64,000 nucleotides of DNA from Nocardioides sp. NBC_00368 (GTDB lineage: Bacteria; Actinomycetota; Actinomycetes; Propionibacteriales; Nocardioidaceae), in the NCBI RefSeq assembly GCF_036090055.1, contig NZ_CP107970.1, forward strand, positions 870,501 to 934,500, given 5' to 3'. The notes under the pieces were generated by a model, which ran no database searches, had not been told where the DNA came from, and saw only the letters and a program-made list of their open reading frames with translations. This document shows, piece by piece, positions 52,360 through 61,212 of this stretch. The translations under genes were made by a program, and so were the position numbers. How positions within the stretch are numbered: the first letter of the stretch is position 1; every line of letters starts with the position of its first letter.

Positions 52360-54123
52360 ATGTCGACATCCGATGGATTCCATTCCGAGGGGCGCAGCCC
52401 CGAGGAGCTCGAGAGTCATGTCCGTTTCCTCGAAGCTGAGGTGACCGACCTGCGGCACAGACTGACCGAGATGCCCGGATCTTCGCGTGGCCTGGAGGCG
52501 CGGCTCGCAGACGCGCAGCGCTCCCTGGCCGCCGTGACGTCGCAGAACGAGCGACTCACCGTGACGCTTCGGGATGCCCGAGACCAGATCATCAAGCTCA
52601 AGGAGGAGGTCGACCGGCTGGCACAGCCGCCAGCAGGCTTCGGCACCTTCATCGAGCGCAACGAGGACGACTCGATCGATGTCTTCACCGGCGGGCGCAA
52701 GCTCCGGGTGACCGCATCGCCCAACGTCGATCTCGACGAGCTGCGCTATGGCCAGGAGGTCATGCTCAACGAGGCGCTCAACGTCGTGGCCGCGATGGAG
52801 TTCGAGAAGGTCGGCGAGGTGGTGATGTTCAAGGAGCTGCTCGCCGACGGTGAGCGCGCCTTGGTGATCGCCAACGCCGACGAGGAGCGCGTCGTGCGGC
52901 TCGCCGAGCCGCTCCTCAACGACGCCATCCGCGCCGGTGACTCCCTGCTCCTCGAACCCCGCTCGGGATATGTCTACGAGAAGGTCCCCAAGTCCGAGGT
53001 CGAGGAGCTCGTCCTGGAGGAGGTGCCCGACATCTCCTACCAGTCGATCGGTGGCCTCAGCGGCCAGATCGAGCAGATCCAGGACGCGGTCGAGCTGCCC
53101 TACCTCTACCCGGAGCTCTTCATCGAGCACCAGCTCAAGCCGCCGAAGGGCGTGCTGCTCTACGGCCCTCCGGGATGTGGCAAGACCCTGATCGCGAAGG
53201 CCGTCGCCAACTCGTTGGCGAAGAAGGTCGCCGCGAAGACGGGGGCGGACGGCAAGTCCTACTTCCTCAACATCAAGGGCCCCGAGCTTCTCAACAAGTA
53301 CGTCGGTGAGACCGAGCGCCACATCCGCCTGGTCTTCCAGCGTGCTCGTGAGAAGGCCGCGGCCGGCACCCCGGTGATCGTCTTCTTCGACGAGATGGAC
53401 TCGCTGTTCCGTACGCGTGGCACCGGTGTCTCCTCCGACGTGGAGAACACCATCGTCCCGCAGCTCCTCTCCGAGATCGACGGCGTCGAGGCGCTGGAGA
53501 ACGTGCTGGTCATCGGTGCCTCCAACCGTGAGGACATGATCGACCCGGCGATCCTTCGCCCGGGCCGGCTGGACGTGAAGATCAAGATCGAGCGTCCCGA
53601 TGCCGAGGGTGCTCGCGACATCTTCTCGAAGTACCTGGTCCCCGACCTGCCGCTGCACCCGACCGACGTGGGCGAGTTCAACGGCGACAAGCAGGCCACC
53701 GTCGACGAGCTCATCCGCACGGTCGTCGAGCGGATGTACACCGAGTCCGAGGAGAACCGCTTCCTGGAGGTCACCTACGCCAACGGCGACAAGGAGATCC
53801 TCTACTTCAAGGACTTCAACTCCGGCGCGATGATCCAGAACATCGTCGACCGGGCCAAGAAGATGGCCATCAAGTCCTTCCTGGACTCCGGTGAGGACGC
53901 CGCCCAGAAGGGCCTGCGGGTGCAGCACCTGCTCCAGGCCTGCGTGGACGAGTTCAAGGAGAACGAGGACCTCCCCAACACCACCAACCCCGACGACTGG
54001 GCCCGCATCTCCGGCAAGAAGGGCGAGCGGATCGTCTTCATCCGCACGCTCATCACCGGCAAGCAGGGCACCGAGCCCGGCCGTTCGATCGAGCAGGTCT
54101 CCAACACGGGTCAATACCTGTAG
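52360..54123 (+). CDS. arc: proteasome-associated ATPase ARC (Mpa)
   Basis: 587 residues from ATG 52360, 7 nt after GGAGG. A coiled coil (about 18-90, EELESHVRFLEAEVTDLRHR) that binds Pup is followed by OB domains (90-230) and the AAA module with Walker A GPPGCGKTL near residue 269 and Walker B VIVFFDEMDSLF near residue 342. The last residues, GQYL, are the docking tail that opens the 20S gate. It unfolds pupylated proteins for PrcBA. GTG 52354 is too close to the ribosome site. A strong terminator follows. Confidence 0.97.
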   Translation: MSTSDGFHSEGRSPEELESHVRFLEAEVTDLRHRLTEMPGSSRGLEARLADAQRSLAAVTSQNERLTVTLRDARDQIIKLKEEVDRLAQPPAGFGTFIERNEDDSIDVFTGGRKLRVTASPNVDLDELRYGQEVMLNEALNVVAAMEFEKVGEVVMFKELLADGERALVIANADEERVVRLAEPLLNDAIRAGDSLLLEPRSGYVYEKVPKSEVEELVLEEVPDISYQSIGGLSGQIEQIQDAVELPYLYPELFIEHQLKPPKGVLLYGPPGCGKTLIAKAVANSLAKKVAAKTGADGKSYFLNIKGPELLNKYVGETERHIRLVFQRAREKAAAGTPVIVFFDEMDSLFRTRGTGVSSDVENTIVPQLLSEIDGVEALENVLVIGASNREDMIDPAILRPGRLDVKIKIERPDAEGARDIFSKYLVPDLPLHPTDVGEFNGDKQATVDELIRTVVERMYTESEENRFLEVTYANGDKEILYFKDFNSGAMIQNIVDRAKKMAIKSFLDSGEDAAQKGLRVQHLLQACVDEFKENEDLPNTTNPDDWARISGKKGERIVFIRTLITGKQGTEPGRSIEQVSNTGQYL

Positions 54124-54136
54124 CAGAGTCCGTACG

Positions 54137-54169
54137 CAGGGCCCGCTGCCGTCGCGGCAGCGGGCCCTG
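54137..54169 (+). terminator. strong hairpin downstream of arc
   Basis: CAGGGCCCGCTGCC pairs exactly with GGCAGCGGGCCCTG across GTCGC, followed by TTGCGT. It lies between arc and the convergent GDYXXLXY gene, and so isolates arc from dop. Confidence 0.85.
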
Positions 54170-54187
54170 TTGCGTGTGGATGTCTCC

Positions 54188-54649
54188 TCAGCGCGACCGG
54201 ACCGAGACGAGCGCCGCGTTGCCGTGCGAGTCGACCTTCACCACCGCGACGGCGTGGCCGCCGCTGACCTCGGTCTCGATCTCCCGGGCCCGGTCCTGGG
54301 GGACGAAGAGGCTCTCGATGCCGCAGCTGAGCCGCCAGCCGTCGTCGTGGCACTTCAGGAACGGTCCCTCGGCCGGCCGCTCAGTGTCGACGCCGGTGGC
54401 TTCCCAGACCTGGCCGCGTGGTGCCAGCGAGACATACGCCTCTCCGTCCTCCTTGGTCGTACGCGAGCTGATGCCGGGATAGGAGAGGTCGACGTAGGCG
54501 CCACGGAACGGGTCGATCGGATCGACCGGCTCGACGCGGAGACGGATCTCCTCGCCGGTGGCGCGTGCCGAGAGCTGGCCGGCGACGGCGACGCCGACGA
54601 GGCCGAGATTGACGAGGCAGACGAGTGCCACCCGGATGCGAGTGTTCAT
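54188..54649 (-). CDS. GDYXXLXY domain protein
   Basis: 153 residues. An N-terminal hydrophobic helix (VALVCLVNLGLVGVAVAG) is followed by an extracytoplasmic part with the family motif, here RGAYVDLSYPGI near residue 50. Function is unknown; these proteins are almost always encoded next to DUF2157 membrane proteins, as here (4-base overlap). The C-terminal part RAREIETEVSGGHAVAVVKV is the usual ending. Confidence 0.85.
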   Translation of the reverse strand: MNTRIRVALVCLVNLGLVGVAVAGQLSARATGEEIRLRVEPVDPIDPFRGAYVDLSYPGISSRTTKEDGEAYVSLAPRGQVWEATGVDTERPAEGPFLKCHDDGWRLSCGIESLFVPQDRAREIETEVSGGHAVAVVKVDSHGNAALVSVRSR

Positions 54650-55815
54650 GACAGGGCCTCACTGAGGTTGGCGGCCACGCCTCTGCGGGCGCGGTCGAAG
54701 ACGAAGCCGGTGGCGAGGAGGAGCACACCGAGCATCAGGAACAGGGTCGCGCCGGACATGATCGGTGCGAAGACCGCGAAGCTCTGCATGGTGGTGAAGA
54801 CGACCAGTGCGCCGGTGGCGAGCACGACGAGCAGCGTCTGGTCGCGCACCGAGCCGTCGACGGCGACCGCGCCGGCGACCACGACGTAGACCGCGATGCT
54901 GACGAAGGCGGAGAGCCACGCCTCGCCCGAGACGGAGCCGAGGTCGTCGACCTTCGGGTCCCACGCGACCAGCACGAGCCCGATCGGCACGATGAGCGCC
55001 GCGGCCAGCACCTCCCAGCGTGACAGCCCGTCGGTACGTACCGCCGTGACTGCGACGAGGAGCCCCGCGATCACCAGCGCCACGACGAGCGTGGGGCTCC
55101 ACGCCAGGTCGCGGTCGCCGATCTGCGGGATGGCGGCGACGAAGAGGCCTCCCAGGACGAGTACGCCGCCCGCCAGCCGCCACACCTGGGCGAAGGTCTC
55201 CTGGCGCCGGTCGTGCAGCGCGGCCATCGCCGTCGCGACCACGCCCCCGACCAGCACCGCGAAGACGCCGGCGAACGTGCTCTCGCTGCTCGCCACCACC
55301 TGCCAGTCGAACCAGATCATCGTGGTCGCGATGCCGACGACCAGCGGCGCCAGCGCACCGCTCGCGTAGGCGTAGCCGAGCGCTCCGAGTCCCCAGAACC
55401 CCACCAGCGAAGGCTCGTACGCCGGTACCTGGAGGCTCTGCGCGGCCTGGAAGACGACGCCGCCGAAGCTCATCGCCGCGATGCCGCGGAACGCGCCGCG
55501 CAGGGGCCGAGGTAGCGGGATCGTCTCCGCGGCGGCGGTGAACGCGAGCCAGATGACGACGATGCCGACGAACCGGACCAGCGGGGTCAGCGCATCCAGG
55601 TTGGTCGCCACGAGCCACACCAGCCCGACGCCGAGGAACGCGCCACCGAGGTAGGAGATGACCCGTGTCAGCGAGTTGGCATGCGAGGCGACGTACTGCC
55701 CCGTGATCGTCTCCGCGGCGTCCTCGGTGAGGATGCCCTCGCTCACCCAGCGGTCGATCTCGTTGTTCAGCCAGTCGAGCCGTCTCGGCGCGACGGGTCG
55801 TACGTCTGTGTCCAT
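54646..55815 (-). CDS. DUF2157 integral membrane protein
   Basis: 389 residues with a soluble N-terminal helical region (WLNNEIDRWVSEGILTEDAA, the DUF2157 signature) and about eleven membrane segments. Function unknown. Its stop overlaps the start of the GDYXXLXY gene (ATGA on the minus strand). In that order the two genes form a conserved pair across bacteria. Confidence 0.88.
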   Translation of the reverse strand: MDTDVRPVAPRRLDWLNNEIDRWVSEGILTEDAAETITGQYVASHANSLTRVISYLGGAFLGVGLVWLVATNLDALTPLVRFVGIVVIWLAFTAAAETIPLPRPLRGAFRGIAAMSFGGVVFQAAQSLQVPAYEPSLVGFWGLGALGYAYASGALAPLVVGIATTMIWFDWQVVASSESTFAGVFAVLVGGVVATAMAALHDRRQETFAQVWRLAGGVLVLGGLFVAAIPQIGDRDLAWSPTLVVALVIAGLLVAVTAVRTDGLSRWEVLAAALIVPIGLVLVAWDPKVDDLGSVSGEAWLSAFVSIAVYVVVAGAVAVDGSVRDQTLLVVLATGALVVFTTMQSFAVFAPIMSGATLFLMLGVLLLATGFVFDRARRGVAANLSEALS

Positions 55816-55985
55816 GTGACCATTGCAGCGGCTCGTGGGGGCGCGGCGCGTGAGTCCACGTACTCAACTCCTCGGGCCGTGCGACCTTGACGCCTGAGGT
55901 CATTTTCGGCTGCGCAGGCTGGGCCGGCGGCGATAGCCTTCGGGTATTCGCGGGGACCGCTCGCGCGATGCGAACGGAGAGACGT

Positions 55986-56192
55986 ATGGCAGCGTGGTTG
56001 TTGATCCTGGTCGGGGCAGCGGCGCTCGTCGTCGTGATCGCCGTCGTGGCTGTGGTCTGGGTGCTCTCGGGCCGAGCCAAGCCCGGTGGCGCGATCAACC
56101 CGAACGACAATCCCGGAGTCCAGGCCGCACGTGGGGAGGCCGAGCGAACCAGCATCCAGCACAGGTTCGGGGACACCGGCCCCGGCTTCTGA
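55986..56192 (+). CDS. small single-span membrane protein
   Basis: 68 residues: a hydrophobic stretch right at the start (AAWLLILVGAAALVVVIAVV) then a basic loop and a polar tail (GGAINPNDNPGVQAARGE) with a C-terminal GDTGPGF. ATG 55986 follows ACGGAGAG by 4 nt; ATG 55968 in frame would precede that ribosome site. No known function. It is 19 bases upstream of the next small gene. Confidence 0.65.
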   Translation: MAAWLLILVGAAALVVVIAVVAVVWVLSGRAKPGGAINPNDNPGVQAARGEAERTSIQHRFGDTGPGF

Positions 56193-56211
56193 TCCTCTAA
56201 GGTTGAACGAC

Positions 56212-56553
56212 GTGGCAGACGACATGGGGCGCAAGGACATCGAGGCCGGGTTGGAGACCCGCCATGAGCTGGGAGACGCCTTCGACGCCGAGCTGGTCGC
56301 CGGCTTCGCCGACCGCATCGAGAAGACGGTCCAGGAGCGGGTCGGTGCCACCGCCGCCGCTCGCACCCTCGCCGAGCGCAACGAGTCGCGCACCTCGGTC
56401 TTCCAGTTCGTGCTCGGCGCCGGCTCGGCCGTCGCCGGCATCCCGATCAGCATCACCCTCGGTGTCACCGACAACCTCGGTGCGCTGGTGATCTCCTGGG
56501 TAGGTCTTGTCGGCGTCAACGTCGCCCACGCGCTGCGTACGCGTAAGCGCTGA
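56212..56553 (+). CDS. small membrane protein with two predicted spans
   Basis: 113 residues, GTG start. The first 65 residues are charged and helical (DIEAGLETRHELGDAFDAEL, VAGFADRIEKTVQERV); then two hydrophobic helices (FQFVLGAGSAVAGIPISITL and LGALVISWVGLVGVNVAHAL). No family known to me by name. It probably forms a unit with the small membrane protein before it. The folded palindromic element begins 8 bases past its stop. Confidence 0.7.
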   Translation: MADDMGRKDIEAGLETRHELGDAFDAELVAGFADRIEKTVQERVGATAAARTLAERNESRTSVFQFVLGAGSAVAGIPISITLGVTDNLGALVISWVGLVGVNVAHALRTRKR

Positions 56554-56560
56554 GGCGGGG

Positions 56561-56654
56561 GTCTGTTCGTCGAGGTATGCAGGAAACATGGCACTTCCCG
56601 TGCGGAACTCCGTTAGGGAAGTGCCAGTTCGTCTGCATACCTTGACGAACAGAC
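56561..56654. repeat. 94-bp folded palindromic element, copy 2
   Basis: Outer arms of 22 bases (56561-56582 and 56633-56654) match with one mismatch and contain GTATGCAG/CTGCATAC. Inside are TGGCACTTCCC/GGGAAGTGCCA (11 bp, perfect) and an apex CGGA-AC-TCCG. Same plan and related sequence to the element at 35039-35128, including the AGGTATGCAG arms, the CTTCCC/GGGAAG stem and the CGGAnCTCCG apex. Confidence 0.85.
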
Positions 56655-56672
56655 AGCCCGACCGAGCGACCC

Positions 56673-56924
56673 TCAGGGCGCCGTGGTGGGAGCCGGGGCG
56701 CGCTGAGGTCGCTGCTGCTGCCACTCACGTGCGCTGGACACGTAGATGGCGGAGTTGAGGACCACGCCGAGCAGGAAGCCGAACTGCCCTGTGACGAGGG
56801 CGAAGGCGGTCCAGGGGATCTGGGTGATGAGCAGGAAGTGCTGCGCCCACCAGACCTTCCTGCCGACGAGCGCCGTTCCGGCGACTCCGAGAAGGGTCAA
56901 GGCATAGGACCAGAGATCGGTCAC
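56673..56924 (-). CDS. small membrane protein, unknown
   Basis: 83 residues with two or three hydrophobic segments (WSYALTLLGVAGTALVG, HFLLITQIPWTAFALV and FGFLLGVVLNSAIYV) and a Gln/Arg/Pro tail. It resembles small proteins annotated in actinobacterial genomes and phages without function; I cannot assign more. It lies between the folded palindrome and the methyltransferase on the same strand. The 136-bp gap upstream is less GC-rich and holds nothing else I recognise. Confidence 0.6.
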   Translation of the reverse strand: MTDLWSYALTLLGVAGTALVGRKVWWAQHFLLITQIPWTAFALVTGQFGFLLGVVLNSAIYVSSAREWQQQRPQRAPAPTTAP

Positions 56925-57060
56925 GAGGGTGCGAAGGCTTTCTCAAACGTGCATGCGGTGGCCCGGGTTCGCTGGTCCCGAGTTGCGGCGAAGATTCGCT
57001 TGGTAGAAATCTTGACGGCTGCGGCTGGGTATCGTCAAAGTGACGCTAATGTGCGTCGCG

Positions 57061-57681
57061 TCACGCCGAAGCGCGCCCCGCGGACACGTATCCCCACGGC
57101 TTGGAGGGGGCCGGGCCGGGGAGGTAGTCCTGTTGGAGGAGCTCGACCTGAAATCCCTGGTCGGCCAGGAGTTCCGGGATGTCGCGAGTGAGGTGACAGC
57201 CGCCGAAGAGGCGCTGCTGGAGGCCGTCGAGGCGATGCTGCCAGCGGGCGACCGTGGGGTCGGGGGAGAGGCCGTGCTCGAGGAAGCCGATGGTGCCACC
57301 CGGGCGCAGGACGCGGCGCAGCTCCGTGAGCGCGCCCGCGACGTCGGGGATGGTGCAGAGCGAGAAGGTGACCAGTCCGGTGTCGACCGAGGCGTCCGCG
57401 AGCGGGAGGTCGGCGCCGTCGAGGCCGACGCGGCTCACCGGGACCGATGAGCCGGCACGTCGTGTCGCGGAGAGCTCCCAGGCCACGTCGGAGGGCTCGA
57501 CGGCGATGATCTCGGTGACCTCGGCCGGATAGAGGCCGATGTTGCTGCCGCTGCCGAAGCCGACCTCGACGACCTTGCCGTGGAGACCGTCACACGCCTT
57601 CTCGCGCAGCGGCTCGAGCTGCGGGATCCCGCAGGCGCGGTCCACGATGTGGGGCACCACCCGCGCTTCCCAGAGTCCCAC
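57061..57681 (-). CDS. class I SAM-dependent methyltransferase
   Basis: 206 residues, GTG start with GGAGGA 10 nt upstream. Motif I is GKVVEVGFGSGSNIGLYP near residue 35, then IIAVEPSDVAWELSA, ADASVDTGLVTFSLCTIPD and ALTELRRVLRPGGTIGFLEH. The layout resembles METTL7-like small-molecule methyltransferases. The substrate is unknown. It follows the GNAT gene by 6 bases on the same strand, so the two are probably one transcript. Confidence 0.85.
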   Translation of the reverse strand: MGLWEARVVPHIVDRACGIPQLEPLREKACDGLHGKVVEVGFGSGSNIGLYPAEVTEIIAVEPSDVAWELSATRRAGSSVPVSRVGLDGADLPLADASVDTGLVTFSLCTIPDVAGALTELRRVLRPGGTIGFLEHGLSPDPTVARWQHRLDGLQQRLFGGCHLTRDIPELLADQGFQVELLQQDYLPGPAPSKPWGYVSAGRASA

Positions 57682-57687
57682 GAGAGA

Positions 57688-58314
57688 TCACTCCTCCATC
57701 TCGCCGGTCCACTGGACCCCGAGGAGCAGCGTGTCCTCGGTCTCGGCGATCGTCGTGAAACCCACGCGCCGGTAGAACCCGATCGCGCGGGTGTTGGCCG
57801 TGCTGACGCCGAGGTGGGCGCCGCGTACGCCGGCGACGTGGAAGGCGCCGAGCATCATGCCGATCAGCTCCTTGCCGACACCTTGACCCTGGGCGCGGGG
57901 GAGGAGGTTGATGTGCAGGTGCGCCGGGTAGTCGGTCAGCAGCTCGCCGGGCGTACGCACCGGCCGATGGATCAGGGACCGCAGCCGGGCGTTCCAGTCG
58001 TCGCGGTCGTGGTCGGTGCCGGGATCCGGGTTGACCACCCGCAGCGCGGGCCACCAGTCCTCCTCGCACTCCTTCTCGAAGGCACGGGTGAACGGGGTGC
58101 CGACGACGTAGCCGACCACGCCCTCGGAGTCGACTGCCACGAACCCGAGCCCGAGGCGGAGCACGATGTAGGGCGCGGCGTAGATGTTGCCCAAGAGCCG
58201 CGGGTCGTCGTAGAACTCGGTGGCGTCCTCGCCCGAAGCGCCGGTCAGCAGACAGATCGAGAAGAGATCGTCGAGGTCGTCGGCGGTGGCCCGCCGGATC
58301 TCAGGAGTGCCCAT
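57688..58314 (-). CDS. GNAT family N-acetyltransferase
   Basis: 208 residues. The acetyl-CoA motif is LPRAQGQGVGKELIGMML (R/Q-x-x-G-x-G/A) near residue 137, with HLGVSTANTRAIGFYRRVGF after it, the classical GNAT tail, and IRRATADDLDDLF at the start. The substrate could be a protein, amino sugar or antibiotic. It faces the dop promoter, 233 bases away, on the other strand. Confidence 0.88.
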   Translation of the reverse strand: MGTPEIRRATADDLDDLFSICLLTGASGEDATEFYDDPRLLGNIYAAPYIVLRLGLGFVAVDSEGVVGYVVGTPFTRAFEKECEEDWWPALRVVNPDPGTDHDRDDWNARLRSLIHRPVRTPGELLTDYPAHLHINLLPRAQGQGVGKELIGMMLGAFHVAGVRGAHLGVSTANTRAIGFYRRVGFTTIAETEDTLLLGVQWTGEMEE

Positions 58315-58508
58315 GGTCCAACCTCACCATGACCCGCCTGCGTCGCCTCCGCCAGGCCCGCCGAGACGCGGCAGGCGGCCCCGGCACGGCGTGTCGAGAA
58401 CGAGCACACCGGCCACGTACCGCCGGACATGGCGTTTCACAAGCGGTCTCCTCCCGGTGCCGCCCAGCCGAACAACCTCGGGCAACCTCAGCGTGGCGTA
58501 TGGATGCT

Positions 58509-58539
58509 CACGTGCACTCGTGCACGTGGCCGGTAGCCT
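58509..58539 (+). promoter_or_regulatory. dop promoter with a 20-bp palindrome
   Basis: CACGTGCAC and GTGCACGTG flank a two-base centre at 58509-58528, followed directly by the -10-like TAGCCT (58534-58539), 7 nt before the dop ATG. The palindrome occupies the -35/spacer, the right place for a repressor or activator. The -10 position implies a leaderless mRNA. Confidence 0.6.
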
Positions 58540-58546
58540 TGCAGGC

Positions 58547-60058
58547 ATGAGCGTACGACGGGTGATGGGCACGGAGGTCGAATACGGAATTTCCGTGGCC
58601 GGACAGCCCCAGGCGAACCCGATGGTCGCGTCGAGCCAGGTCGTCAATGCGTACGCATCCTCGACCCTGAGGGCGAGGAGAGCGCGCTGGGACTTCGAGG
58701 AGGAGTCTCCGCTGCGCGACGCGCGCGGCTTCGACATGTCCCGGCAGGTGGCCGACCCGAGCCAGCTCACCGACGAGGACCTCGGACTGGCCAACGTCAT
58801 CCTCACCAACGGCGCCCGGCTCTACGTCGACCACGCCCACCCGGAGTTCTCCTGCCCCGAGGTGACCAACCCGCTGGACGCGGTGCGCTGGGACAAGGCC
58901 GGCGAGCAGGTCATGCTCGACGCCTCCCGGGCGGCCGCGCGGCTGCCGGGCAACCCGCAGATCCATCTCTACAAGAACAACACCGACAACAAGGGCGTCT
59001 CCTACGGCGCGCACGAGAACTACCTCATGCGCCGGAGCACCGCGTTCGCCGACATCGTCAAGCATCTGACCCCGTTCTTCGTGTCCCGGCAGGTCTTCGC
59101 CGGAGCCGGCCGGGTCGGGATCGGCCAGGAGCGCCCCAAGCACGGCTTCCAGATCTCCCAGCGCGCCGACTTCTTCGAGGTCGAGGTCGGGCTGGAGACG
59201 ACGCTCAAGCGGCCGATCATCAACACCCGCGACGAGCCGCACGCCGACCCGGAGAAGTACCGCCGACTCCACGTGATCCTCGGCGACGCCAACCTGGCCG
59301 AGGTCTCGACCTACCTCAAGGTCGGGAGTACGTCGCTGGTGCTCGCCATGATCGAGGACGGCTACATCACCCGTGATCTCAGCGTCGACGGCCCGGTCTC
59401 TGCCCTGCGCGCGGTCTCGCACGACCCGACGCTGAAGACCCTGATCACGCTCAAGGACGGCCGCAAGCTGACCGGTGTCCAGCTGCAGATGGAGTATCTG
59501 GACCTGGCCAAGAAGTTCGTCCAGGAGCGCTACGGCTCCGACGCCGACTACCAGACCAAGGACGTCCTGGAGCGCTGGGAGTCGGTGCTGGACCGCCTCG
59601 AGCGCGACCCGATGGAGTGCGCGAACGAGCTCGACTGGGTGGCGAAGTACAAGCTCCTGCTCGGCTACCGCGACCGCGACGGCCTGGAGTGGGACGACCC
59701 CAAGCTCCACCTGATCGACCTGCAGTACGCCGACATCCGCCCGGAGAAGGGTCTCTACCACCGTCTCGTCCGGGCCGGCCGGATCGAGCGCCTGCTGACC
59801 GACGAGCTGGTCGAGAAGGCGATGCACGACCCGCCGACCGACACCCGCGCCTACTTCCGCGGCCGCTGCCTGGAGAAGTACTCCGAGAACGTCGCCGCGG
59901 CCAGCTGGGACTCGGTCATCTTCGACCTGCCGGGCCGCGAGTCGCTGCAGCGGGTGCCGACCATCGATCCCTTGCGGGGCACCAAGAAGCACGTGGGCGG
60001 ACTGCTCGACTCCTCGGAGACCGCGGTCGACCTGTTCAACCGGCTGACCGGTTCCTGA
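58547..60058 (+). CDS. dop: depupylase/deamidase Dop
   Basis: 503 residues, glutamine-synthetase-like fold. The N-terminal ATP site is RRVMGTEVEYGISV; the catalytic Asp is in GARLYVDHAHPEFSCPE near residue 90; then HLYKNNTDNKGVSYGAHENY and RADFFEVEVGLETT. It deamidates the Gln at the end of Pup and removes Pup from substrates. The start is ATG 58547, 7 nt after TAGCCT. Between arc and dop, normally neighbours, lie seven other genes here. pup follows after 116 bases. Confidence 0.96.
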   Translation: MSVRRVMGTEVEYGISVAGQPQANPMVASSQVVNAYASSTLRARRARWDFEEESPLRDARGFDMSRQVADPSQLTDEDLGLANVILTNGARLYVDHAHPEFSCPEVTNPLDAVRWDKAGEQVMLDASRAAARLPGNPQIHLYKNNTDNKGVSYGAHENYLMRRSTAFADIVKHLTPFFVSRQVFAGAGRVGIGQERPKHGFQISQRADFFEVEVGLETTLKRPIINTRDEPHADPEKYRRLHVILGDANLAEVSTYLKVGSTSLVLAMIEDGYITRDLSVDGPVSALRAVSHDPTLKTLITLKDGRKLTGVQLQMEYLDLAKKFVQERYGSDADYQTKDVLERWESVLDRLERDPMECANELDWVAKYKLLLGYRDRDGLEWDDPKLHLIDLQYADIRPEKGLYHRLVRAGRIERLLTDELVEKAMHDPPTDTRAYFRGRCLEKYSENVAAASWDSVIFDLPGRESLQRVPTIDPLRGTKKHVGGLLDSSETAVDLFNRLTGS

Positions 60059-60174
60059 CTCGTAGATCGCGACCGTGCCACATCTCGGTCCAACGTTCGA
60101 CTTCTGCTTCCTCCCGTAGCGAAATCGGGCATTGTTTCCTCAGGTTTGTCGGTGCTAGTGGATAGGTTGAAGAC

Positions 60175-60372
60175 ATGGCACAGGAGCAGAAGCAGCCGAA
60201 GAAGTCCTCCGAGACGGAGGAGTCCGTCGAGACCGCGCCCGAGACCGATGTGAACGAGCGCAAGGAAGCGCTTGACTCCGACGTCGACGACATCCTGGAC
60301 GAGATCGACGACGTCCTGGAGACCAACGCCGAGGACTTCGTGAAGTCCTTCATCCAGAAGGGCGGGCAGTAG
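60175..60372 (+). CDS. pup: prokaryotic ubiquitin-like protein Pup
   Basis: 65 residues, highly acidic and disordered, with the helix-forming KEALDSDVDDILDEIDDVLE that binds the ARC coiled coil and the end FIQKGGQ. The last Gln must be turned into Glu by Dop before PafA can ligate it to lysines. TAGGTT (60163-60168) lies 6 nt before the ATG, so it may have its own leaderless transcript in addition to read-through from dop. prcB follows after three bases. Confidence 0.97.
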   Translation: MAQEQKQPKKSSETEESVETAPETDVNERKEALDSDVDDILDEIDDVLETNAEDFVKSFIQKGGQ

Positions 60373-60375
60373 CAG

Positions 60376-61212
60376 ATGTCGGAGTCCCGCATCCCGGCGG
60401 CCTACATGACGCCGGGCACCTCGTCCTTTGCCGATTTCCTGACGGCCCAGTCGCCAGAGCTGCTCCCGGGGCACAACCCCGCCCCGGGCAACCTGGGCGA
60501 CATCGCGCCGCACGGCACCACGATCGTCGCTGCCACCTTCCCCGGTGGCGTGATCATCGCCGGTGACCGGCGTGCGACCCAGGGCAACCTGATCGCCGAG
60601 CGCGACATGCGCAAGGTGTTCCCGGCCGACGAATACTCTGCGGTCGGCATCGCCGGTTCCGCGGGGCTCGCGGTCGAGCTGGTCAAGCTCTTCCAGACCG
60701 AGCTGGAGCACTACGAGAAGATCGAGGGCACCACGCTCTCCATCGAGGGCAAGGCCAGCCGCCTCTCCGCCCTCGTGCGCGGCAACCTCGCGATGGCCAT
60801 GCAGGGCCTGGTCGTCGTGCCGCTCTTCGTCGGGTTCGACCCCGACGCGGGCGTGGGGAAGATCTATGGCTACGACCCGACCGGCGGCCGCTATGAGCAG
60901 ACCGGATACGCCGGCGTCGGCTCGGGCTCGCTGTTCGCCAAGGGCGCGCTCAAGAAGCTCTACCGGGCCGACCTCGACGAGGACACCCTGGTCGCGGTGC
61001 TGGTCCAGGCGCTCTACGACGCTGCCGACGACGACTCGGCCACCGGTGGCCCCGACCTGTCCCGCAAGCTGTTCCCGCTGGTGCACGTGATCACGGCCGA
61101 CGGCGGGCGCACCCTGCCCGACGCCGAGGTCGCGGCCGTCGCGGAGTCTGTCATCGCCGGGAGGCTCCAGCGGCCCGACGGTCCCATCGCCGAGCTGGAG
61201 GGTCGCCCATGA
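60376..61212 (+). CDS. prcB: proteasome beta subunit
   Basis: 278 residues. A propeptide of 47 residues ends in APHG, and the mature enzyme begins with Thr48 (TTIVAATFPGGVIIAGDRRA), the N-terminal nucleophile; the Lys and Asp of the active site follow in GDRRATQGN and KVF. It forms the proteolytic rings of the 20S core. It overlaps prcA by four bases. Confidence 0.97.
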   Translation: MSESRIPAAYMTPGTSSFADFLTAQSPELLPGHNPAPGNLGDIAPHGTTIVAATFPGGVIIAGDRRATQGNLIAERDMRKVFPADEYSAVGIAGSAGLAVELVKLFQTELEHYEKIEGTTLSIEGKASRLSALVRGNLAMAMQGLVVVPLFVGFDPDAGVGKIYGYDPTGGRYEQTGYAGVGSGSLFAKGALKKLYRADLDEDTLVAVLVQALYDAADDDSATGGPDLSRKLFPLVHVITADGGRTLPDAEVAAVAESVIAGRLQRPDGPIAELEGRP

